Below, in pieces: positions 56,233 to 64,000 of a stretch of DNA of 64,000 nt. The notes beneath the pieces were generated by a model. The model was not told the origin of the DNA, searched no databases, and saw only the letters and a list, made by a program, of their open reading frames with translations. The DNA comes from Lactarius indigo. Its lineage: Eukaryota; Basidiomycota; Agaricomycetes; Russulales; Russulaceae. The translations under genes were made by a program, and so were the position numbers. Each line of letters starts with the position of its first letter. Within the stretch, counting starts at the first letter, position 1. The stretch covers positions 124,001 to 188,000 of the forward strand of contig JAFKAC010000076.1 in assembly GCA_025766275.1 (NCBI GenBank), written 5' to 3'.

Positions 56233-56906
56233 TGAGAAAAACATGAACAGTGAAGAGGAGGGGAAATGGTGCAGATTGGGAATCGGAGCTGAGTGGGCAG
56301 CTTGTTGTCATGCGTTATATTATTGACTGTTTGGCTATCTGCATGTGCAACATTTATCGGGTGGTCGATCTCACCATTCTCAAATTCAAGTTTCTCTGTT
56401 TCGACAGTTGCTCTCTGTTTTGGTATCATCCTGATAGCGTGAACTTAATGCCTGAGGACTGAGGACTATTGTAGAGAGTAGTGAGTATACAGAAGGGGGT
56501 GAAGCGGCCAAGTTGTTGTGCGAGGACTCATGTACTACTAACTTACAGTAGTCTGAGAAATTCATAATATTATTCTGACTCATATGTATCAGCTCTCAAG
56601 AACAAGAAACAGACCTGCCCTACCTTCCCTGATCAGGCAAAGAATGCACCAACTTATCTAAGAATGTTATTCAGTTGGGAATATTTCTTACGCCCATCAT
56701 CACCTAAGATTGAATTCACAATTACAATGAACAACACTTTCACACCAAGGGAGAGCGGCACTACCAATACAAGTCCCAAAAAACCATAAAACAATCATTA
56801 TATGAAGGTGGAACACAACCAGACCTCGTGTCGTCACGCACTTTCATACGTCATACCAGTGTGGAACATACATGTTGGATCAGGAAGGATTGCACTGCAC
56901 ACAAGT

Positions 56907-57473
56907 CTAGAAACTGAGCGCACATGCACGATGAAGAAATGATAAACCAAGACTTACCACACAACGCTGTTTCTGTGTCACAAACCCATCAAACCCATCA
57001 TTGCTGTGCTTTCCAGCACTCGTCCCTCGAAGTTCCCAGAGTACTGTGGTCAACGGAGGCCTCTGTCTTGGATCCAGACTAAGTAGTCCGGTATATGTGA
57101 ACCCCCAAACTGAAGCCCTGCCAGCCAGAAGGAAGCTTGCGAAGTACTTGAGCATTTGTCCACAAGACCACCGGTCAGCCAGGACCACACTATATTTCAT
57201 TGTGGGTCCATGTTCGGTTCTGGCTTCTGGGGCGACCCAAGACGGAGTCCCACGAAAGCCCTCAACCAAGGTCTCTTTGCTTTCCACAAAAACGGAAAGT
57301 CCGAAGTTGATGATTGACAACTGTGGTGACAGCAAGGTGTGCCCGCCATCGACAAGGACGTTCCCAGGCTTCAAATCGAGGTGAGAAACTCTGAACTCGT
57401 GTAGAAATGCGACCCCTTCTAGGAATTGGATGCGAAGCAACTCCACCGCATGAGGAAAGTAGGCTTCCCTCAA
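56907..57473 (-). pseudogene. Protein-kinase-like fragment, catalytic C-lobe, altered DFG
   Basis: The minus frame gives the helix before the catalytic loop (LLRIQFLEGVAFLHEFRVS), then HLDLKPGNVLVDGG (catalytic loop HxDLKPxN with the Asp and Asn present). SIINFGLSVFV carries Asn in place of the DFG Asp (GAC to AAC fits a G-to-A change). GFRGTPSWVAPEA is the APE motif, and DRWSCGQMLKYFA is subdomain IX. LSLDPRQRPPLTTVL fits the C-terminal Arg region. The N-lobe (Gly loop, Lys) is not seen; upstream codons to 57498 are in another frame and LTR A1 lies 70 bases away. Without DFG Asp it should not bind Mg-ATP normally. It is probably a dying host or family-expanded kinase gene. Confidence 0.6.
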
Positions 57474-57569
57474 GCATCAAGTCAATGGCATTTGCCATGG
57501 CATCACAATCACGTTGCGAACAGTGCTAGTAGGGGGGATATTAAGTTGGATAACATCTAGCAACTTGAT

Positions 57570-58148
57570 TGTTATGATCCGACGCTTCGGACCTAAGTCA
57601 CAGTATGTCTCCACCCTGCCCTTCCCCTTCTGTACTATACCTTGTTACCAAAGGAGCTACTGTTACTAGTGGCGTTGTTTCTTTGATCCGAACTTCTGTT
57701 TACTCCGTTTAGTCTCTTTGATATTGTGTGGACTTGTGTTCATGTTGTTTGGAACCCTGTCCTATATAAACCTGTACCATAGACCGTAGGAAGCCAGACT
57801 TGGCTTCGTTTGCAATCTAGCAACCTTGCCTCCGTATTTTGGTGTGACCTCGCCTCATCCCTCTCTTCTTGTGCATCCCCTACCTCAGTCCCTAACCAGG
57901 ACACTTCGAAGTCTTTGCAGTTGAACTATATCAACGCGTTACACCTGTTATACTCTGTGCACTAGCAAGATCAAGTGTAGAGAAGTGTTAGACACTTCGG
58001 ACGAGGAGTCCTACATTACAGAGCAGTGCTGCACCTTGTGCCACACTTTTATCACTCGTATTTCATAGCAATAAGACAACAGAGGTCTTCGCTTGATACT
58101 TGTGTGATTCAGAACCTTTAGAACCCACGCCCCTGCTAGGGCGTAACA
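57570..58148 (+). repeat. LTR A copy 1 (5' LTR of A1)
   Basis: 579 bp, TGTTATGATCC...GGGCGTAACA. TATA-like cctatataaac at about 57761. The leader starts taagccaag immediately after; I cannot match this to a tRNA primer. Confidence 0.95.
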
Positions 58149-58356
58149 TAAGCCAAGTCTACAACTCCCAACACACCCAAGACACTACTGCCACACAGCA
58201 GAGTGGGCGACGATCCAAGAGGACGCATCAGCCAACAACCAGACACTCCACAGAACCCAGAAACGACGGCATAGCCGGGCGACGGATCCTCCTTGACACA
58301 AGAGGCCGCTTCAGCCACCCCCTTACACAAATCAGCACCCAAGACAGACCACAATC

Positions 58357-60048
58357 GTGGCTAGCATCAGTGTCACCTTTGAATCAGACAACGATTGGAC
58401 CCCAGTCACAACCAGAACACAAGACGACCTCCCACACCACGTTAAAAGCAGTCAACTAGGAAAAGGAGCTCGCTGGGCCACAACATCAGGCAGACCACCT
58501 TGTTACAAGTGCCTCATCAAAGGCGAACTCAGACCAGTAGAATTCATCAACAACAACTGGTACATCCTCCGATACTTTCAGAATACATACCACACCAGAG
58601 CCATAAACATCACACCACACAGATTTGCTGAAGGACTAGGCTGGTGGAACGAAGAAGACGAACAGAACCCAGAAACACCCACACAACAATCATCCTCAGC
58701 ACCAAGAAACACTAGGGGAACATACGGATTACAACAAGACTCATCAGAAGAAGAACCCAGCTCAGACGAAGCGGAATCACACTCAGAACTATCCCACTCC
58801 TCAGAACACCGCCTAGACATCACGGTACCCACACAAGCTTCGTCACAAGCCAGCCCCACTATCCCTATCTGGATAGAACCATCCCCAGCGGAAGAAGGAT
58901 TCCCAGCCCCACTACCACCAATCAGATTGCCCTCCCCAGTCGAACCACCCCAGATCCCCATCACACCACAGCCAACACTTATCATGTCAGCCATAAACGC
59001 CACAGGTACTGGCACAGGTACCAGCTCAAGCACCAGAACAGGAGGAACACCAACAACGAGCTCAGGAGGACTCAAAGGAGCACCCCCTACTCCGTTCACC
59101 GGAGATAGAACAGAGAGTGGTCAGTTCAAAAGAGAACTACTATGATACATCAAGTTAAATAGTGAGAATGAACTCATCAAAGAACCTTATGCACGGGTAC
59201 TATTCGCCCTTACAATGTTCAAAGGACCCGGTGTACAGCTATGGGTCAACCAAACCGAAGATGACATGGAAGCGGCACTAGCAGACCCCACCAAAGCCCT
59301 CACCAAAAACAGCAAAGATCTTTGGGACGGTTTTCTTGACACCTTCGACAGAGACTGGACCGACACTCTAAACAAGGAAAGAGCCTATCAGAAGCTCATC
59401 AATTTGACGATGCAGGGTGGAGCATTGGACAGTTACATCCTCGACTTCGAACACCTTGCAGGAATAGCAGGATGGGCAAGAGACGCCCCTGGGACGGTGG
59501 AATTCTTCAAAAGAGGACTACCCACAGGACTGTATCGTGCTTGCCTTATGCGAACCACCATCCCAAACACCATGGACGAGTGGCAAACCGCTGCCAGAGC
59601 AGAACACCAACGCTGGAAGCTACTAAAAGCCAGACCAGGGAATAGAAACCCAGGGCCAACCCAGAATGTCCACCAAGGACGACCAAAGCGAGACCCAAAT
59701 GCGATGGATGTAGATGCCACCACCTCCACCCCCTTTAAGAAGCTTACTGAAGAGGAAAAGAAAGCCCTCATGAGAGAAGGACGCTGCTTCAAATGCAGAC
59801 AGCAAGGACACATGGCTAGGAACTGTCAACGACAAAACACCACCAACCAAACCAAAGCCAGAGCCACAGACACCCAAGAAGTGGACACTGCACCCCCATA
59901 CACCCCAGAAGCAAGCACCTCATCGGTGGCTGCTACCACAACTGAAGATAAAGTCCGACAAGCCCATGCACTCGTCCAAGGCATGACTGAGGATGAAAAG
60001 AGACGCTACTATGCCTTAGATCAGGATTTTTGCGATGCCGACCTGTGA
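58357..60048 (+). pseudogene. Element A1 gag
   Basis: One frame of 564 codons with a single TGA at 59143-59145, also present in A2. The first codon shown, GTG at 58357, aligns with ATA in A2, so ATG is the likely ancestral start (MASISVTF). The N-terminal 100 residues contain CYKCLIKGEL and a WYILRYFQN block. Residues 100-260 are acidic, Ser/Pro/Thr-rich and disordered-looking. GGLKGAPPTPFTGDRTESGQFKREL is the usual Ty3 capsid entry. Residues 285-430 are capsid-like (LWDGFLDTFDRDWTD, YILDFEHLAGIAGW, FKRGLP). A zinc knuckle CFKCRQQGHMARNC lies at 59784-59826. The pol frame is -1 relative to gag and overlaps it by 52 bases (59997-60048). Confidence 0.9.
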
Positions 60049-60071
60049 GAGCTGACAGGGAGGCCAATTCA

Positions 60072-63000
60072 ATGTATAGTGTTCGAGATAGTGCTATGAC
60101 AATCAAAGTCCTCGTTCGCCTTTACTACAAAGAAGCTCGCATAAATGTGCTGCTGGACAGCGGTGCAACAGACAACCTAATCGACTGAAACCTAATCCAA
60201 AAACTTGGACTAGGAACCACTCCTCTAAAACCACCCAGATTGGTCCGGAATGTAGATGGATCGCTAAACAAAGATGGCACCATGACAGAAACATGCCAGC
60301 TATGGATAAAAAGAGGAGAGGAAGAAACTCCTTTCCAGTTTTTCGTAACCAGCCTAGGGGAAGACAGAATGATCTTTGGATACCCCTGGTTCAAACACGA
60401 AAACCCAGACATAGACTGGAAGAAACAAGAGCTGAAAGGAGAAGCCGTCACCATCCTGACAGGAGGGTACCGCTTCCGAAGAAAGCGACACCAAGAAGCG
60501 AAAGCGGCAGCAACCAAAACAACCTTTGACCCAGTAAAAGAAACTGCAATCCCAGAAGAATACCAGCGCCACAACAAAGTATTCTCAGACGAAGAAGCAC
60601 AGCGCTTTCCCCCAGAAAGAGAAGAAGACCATCCCATCACATTGCGACCAGATGCATCCAACAAGATCAACTGCAAAATCTACCCCTTGACCCCAGAGGA
60701 AGACAAGGAGTTGAAGGCATATCTCGACGAAAACATAGCAAAAGGATACATCTATGAAGGAAGCTCCCCCTACGCTTCCTCCTTCTTCTTCAGAAAGAAA
60801 ACAGATGGAGGGTTGCGCCCTATCCTGGACTACAGACCCCTAAACACCTGGACAATAAAAGACACTTACCCACTACCTCTCATCTCCGACATCCTGACCA
60901 ACTTAAATGGGAAAACACTGTTCTCAAAATTCGATATCAGATGGGGGTATCATAACATCCGCATAAAAGAGGAAGACCAATGGAAGGCAGCCTTCAAGAC
61001 ACCAAGGGGGCTGTTCATCCCTCGAGTCATGACCTTCGGCCTCACAAATGCACCAGCCACCTTTGCAAGAACCATGAGCAGAATACTTCGACCACTTATG
61101 GACAAATACCCAAGAGAGCTATTTGTGTACATGGACGACGTCCTGATAGCCACAGAAGAAGATACAGAACGCCACAGACAAATTGTACACGAGTTCTTGG
61201 AAATCTGTGAAAAGGAATCTTATTTCCTCAAAGCGTCGAAATGCGTGTTCGAACAAAGAAAGATCCACTACCTAGGCATTGTCATCGATGGGTCTCAAAT
61301 CAAAATCGACCCAAAGAAGGTAGAAGGACTAAAAGACTGGCCAAGAGACATCAAGTCAGTCAAACAAGCAAGAAGCGTGTTGGGAACACTAAGTTATCAG
61401 CGACCCTTCATCCCCAACTTCGCTCACTTAGCAAGACCCATCACGGACACAATAAAGACACCAGAAGGCCCCTTCAGATGGACAAAGGAAGCAGCAGAAG
61501 CCTTAGAAGCTCTCATCACGCTTGTGTGCAAAGACCCCATTTTATGTCAACCAGATATGGACAAACCTTTCGAACTAGAAGTAGATGCCTCCGCTTTCGC
61601 CACAGGGGCAATCTTAACACAAAGAGATAGCCGAAACAAACCACAAGCTGTGGGATACTTCTCCAAATCGTTTTCAGAAGCGGAGCGCAACTATGACATC
61701 CATGACAGGGAACTCCTGGCAGTAATCAGAGGACTGGAACACTGGAGACACCTTCTTCTAGGGTCCCCCCACGAAATCACAGTGTTTACAGACCACAAAA
61801 ACCTGGAATATTATCGCCACCCTCGACAAATCAATAGGAGAGTGGCGCGCTACATCCCCAGACTTGCAGACTATCACATCAAACTTCACCACAAACCCGG
61901 ACCCCAAAACCATGCTGATGCCCTGTCAAGACGCCCTGACCATGACACCGGAACAGGGGATAACACTGATGTAGTGGTCCTGACCCCAACCATCTTCGCA
62001 AACTCCGCTCTCTCCATAAGGATAGATGACCGGGTCATGGCACACCAATTAGACCACCAAGACACTCTAGACGAGTGGGCCGCCCCCTTCCACCTAGTAA
62101 AACAAGGCAAACACTGGTGGAGAGGTGACAAACTGGTGGTTGTGGACAACACACCGCTAAAGAGGGGGGTAATTTCCCTGTTTCACGATACAAAAACAGC
62201 TGGACACCCCGGAATAACAAAGACCTTGTGGTTAGTGTCACAAGACTTTTGGTGGCCAAACATGAAAGACGACATATCCGCATATGTAAAGGGCTGTGCC
62301 ACATGCCAATCAAACAAGAACTTCCCTGGGAACCCGAAACCACCGATATTCCCCATCAAGACTAACCCAGAAGCACTCCCTTTTGAAACCATCGCTCTAG
62401 ACTTTATCACAAAGCTACCCCAATCAGAAGACAATGACACAATTCTCACCATCACGGATCATGACTGTTCCAAAGCAGCCTTCTTTATCCCATGCAGCGA
62501 AACAATAGACACAGAAGGAGTGGCAAAACTCTATGCCAAAACTGTCCTGCCACACTATGGACTACCAAGAAGGGTCATCTCCGACAGAGACCCCAGATTC
62601 ACAGCAAAGTTCATCAAAGAACTGTGCAGAGTGCTTGACATAGAACAAAACATCAGCACAGCATACCACCCACAAACAGATGGACAATCAGAGCGAACAA
62701 ACCAGTGGTTAGAACAGTACCTCCGAATGTTCATAAACCATCAACAAGACAATTGGACGGAGCTACTACCACTGGCACAGTACACCCACAACTCCTGGCC
62801 AAGCGCAACCACTAAAAAGGCACCCTACGAATTAATCCTTGGGTACATCCCAAGAGTACACCAACCAGAAAGAACGACCACAGTACCAGGAACACAAGAG
62901 AGATTGGAGCGAATCCAGGAAGCCAGAAGGACCGCCCAAGCAGCAATTACCCATGCACAGTCACTCTACAAAGGATCCTCTCGCTTCGAACAACACACAG

Positions 63001-63443
63001 AAGGAGATAGTGTGTGGCTGGATGCCAGGAACTTGAAAACAACGCACCCTAGTTTCAAGTTAGCCCCAAAAAGATATGGACCCTTCAGGGTCACAAAGAA
63101 GATCTCCGCCACCACATATGCCCTGAAACTTCCCCATCAGTGGCGGGTCCACCCAGTATTCCATGCGTCACTCCTGATGCCATACAAAGAAACCTCCATA
63201 CATGGAAAGAACTTTACGGAACCACCCCCAGATCTAGTAGATGGAGAACAGGAGTGGGAAGTCGAGAAAATACTAGAAACAAGACGCCACAGGAACCAGT
63301 TACAGTTCCTAATCAAGTGGAAGGGATACTCCGATGCACACAACAGTTGGGAACCAGAAAAGAACCTCAACGCCCCAGAACTTATTCAGGAACACTTTGA
63401 AAGCAACCCCAGAAGTGAAGGAGCAAAGCAATGGTTAAAATGA
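60072..63443 (+). pseudogene. Element A1 pol: protease, RT, RNase H, integrase, chromodomain
   Basis: The frame opens at 59997 inside gag, with a first ATG at 60072. The protease motif LLDSGATDNLID is at about 60150-60185, followed by TGA 60186-60188 (also in A2). From 60189 the frame is open for 1,084 codons. RT has RKKTDGGLRPILDYR, LFSKFDIRWGYHNIRI and LFVYMDDVLIA (61126 on). RNase H has ELEVDASAFATGAIL, YDIHDRELLAVI and DHKNLEYY. The integrase zinc site is HDTKTAGHPG...CATCQSNK (62183-62310), and the DDE core includes TITDHDCSKAAF, VISDRDPRF and HPQTDGQSERTNQWLEQ. The chromodomain is EWEVEKILETRRHRN...LIKWKGYSDAHNSWEPE (63250-63365). The stop TGA 63441-63443 is probably a mutated CGA (see findings). 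Confidence 0.93.
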
Positions 63444-64000
63444 AAGGAAGTAACAGTACGAACAGCAACCACCTTCCCCACTAGCTTCCTCACCATGCCC
63501 TCTCGCTCCTCCTCTGTAGAATGCCTTGTTGCTCGTGCCATGGAAAGAGGCTCCTTTGACGAAACACCCTCTGCCACACCCTCCTCTGGCTATTCTCCCT
63601 TCCCAGCACGACCCCCTTCCTTGCCTTCACTCATCCAGGAACCACAACCCATCGATCCCACCATGCCCAGCGTCATAGAAACAGAAGGAGGAGGAATAGC
63701 CCTTCGCGTTCCCCCTCCTGGACACACAGCTCCCCCTACTCCCGAGATACACCGACCTACTACCTCCCCCCCTGATCCTAGAGTGACCATGGCTCGTCTC
63801 AGCGAAATAACCAACGACCCAATCATGGACGCACTCCCTATTAACTATGAAAGGATGCACATCACTGCTAAAGAAGATGATGACCCTGGCTACCCCTTCT
63901 TCTTGAATGACCCCTGGAGCAGCCGCTATGTCCACTTCCTCATCCCTGACGATGCTGACCCAACCTCGTACATCCGAAAGGATGCCAAATGGATCAAGAT
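63444..64000 (+). pseudogene. Element A1 Pol C-terminal extension, start (cut by window edge)
   Basis: After TGA 63441-63443 the pol frame is open to the end of the window: 17 codons, then an ATG at 63495 (MPSRSSSVECLVARAMERGS), then about 168 more codons. It matches A3 at 27408 on, with NDPIMDALPINYERMHIT and GYPFFLNDPWSSRYVHFLIPDD. CGA near 63970 stands where A3 has TGA 27888. Coiled-coil and knuckle regions would follow beyond 64000. If the upstream TGA is natural, ATG 63495 could start a separate 3' ORF. Confidence 0.82.

Larger units (their letters stand above)
57570..64000 (+). mobile_element. Element A1, Ty3/Gypsy chromovirus, nearly intact, 3' end outside window
   Basis: The order is 5' LTR, leader, gag, pol (protease, RT, RNase H, integrase, chromodomain), then the extension to the window edge. 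The left flank is ttgat; the right TSD and 3' LTR are outside. It is CpG-rich compared with A2 and A3, so the youngest A copy here. Visible lesions are the gag start (GTG), TGA 59143, TGA 60186 and TGA 63441. Confidence 0.95.

Overview
This is eukaryotic DNA, almost certainly from an agaricomycete-type basidiomycete fungus. It is a graveyard of nested retrotransposons, not a gene-bearing region. The evidence is chromodomain Ty3/Gypsy elements, Plavaka/tnp2-like transposase remnants with GT-AG intron-like gaps (one of 57 bp, others approximate), poly-T/poly-C-rich splice acceptors, and heavy C-to-T / G-to-A decay in which Arg CGA codons have become TGA stops. The genus cannot be fixed from sequence alone. 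A TE-bloated ectomycorrhizal genome such as Tricholoma would fit, but that is a guess. No intact host gene, rRNA or tRNA gene was found.

I use local family names. A, B and C are Ty3/Gypsy chromoviruses with LTRs of about 579, 478 and 507-511 bp. F is another Ty3/Gypsy pol. D is a very abundant ~520-630 bp LTR family known here only as solo copies. E, G, H, I and J are other LTRs. Layout: 1-2742 is the 3' end of a C element. 2830-3760 is the C-terminal end of a tnp2-like transposase. 5427-9321 holds three D LTRs, one nested in another. 10890-14874 has LTRs I and J around low-complexity DNA. 14875-16874 is F pol. 16936-24483 is element A2 on the minus strand, opened by LTR G, D LTRs and a 1.2-kb retroposon. 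24489-34354 is an inverted block. 34355-40723 is element B. 40729-43657 is element A3 on the minus strand with LTR E. 43660-45835 is satellite DNA. 46056-50779 is a divergent transposase/hypothetical gene pair. 52917-53544 is a D LTR. 55840-56232 is a tandem repeat. 56907-57473 is a kinase remnant. 57570-64000 is the best-preserved A element (A1), running off the right edge.

Target-site duplications (TSDs) make the history readable. Two inverted, almost identical D LTRs (24489-25110 and 33733-34354) have exchanged flanks: each carries one half of the ggaag pair and one half of the ccaat pair. This is the footprint of an ~8.6-kb inversion by recombination between them (or an assembly error at the same repeats). 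Undoing it restores A2 as one minus-strand element from its 5' LTR (31873-33010) to 16936. It also restores B as one element inserted in A3 with TSD caaag/ctttg, and A3 with its own 3' LTR (28853-29428).

The most novel biology is at the 3' end of pol. In A, B and C the integrase/chromodomain frame does not end at the chromodomain; it continues towards the 3' LTR. In A the apparent pol stop is TGA in two copies and CAA in a third, so the ancestral codon was probably CGA. The ancestral Pol would then carry a ~490-residue tail with a coiled-coil-like segment and a C-terminal array of four zinc-knuckle-like motifs. Also notable are a perfect 12-bp hairpin near the predicted transcript start of LTRs B and J (imperfect in C), and GT...AG insertions ending in a copy of the preceding ~25 bases in two unrelated LTR families (D and H).
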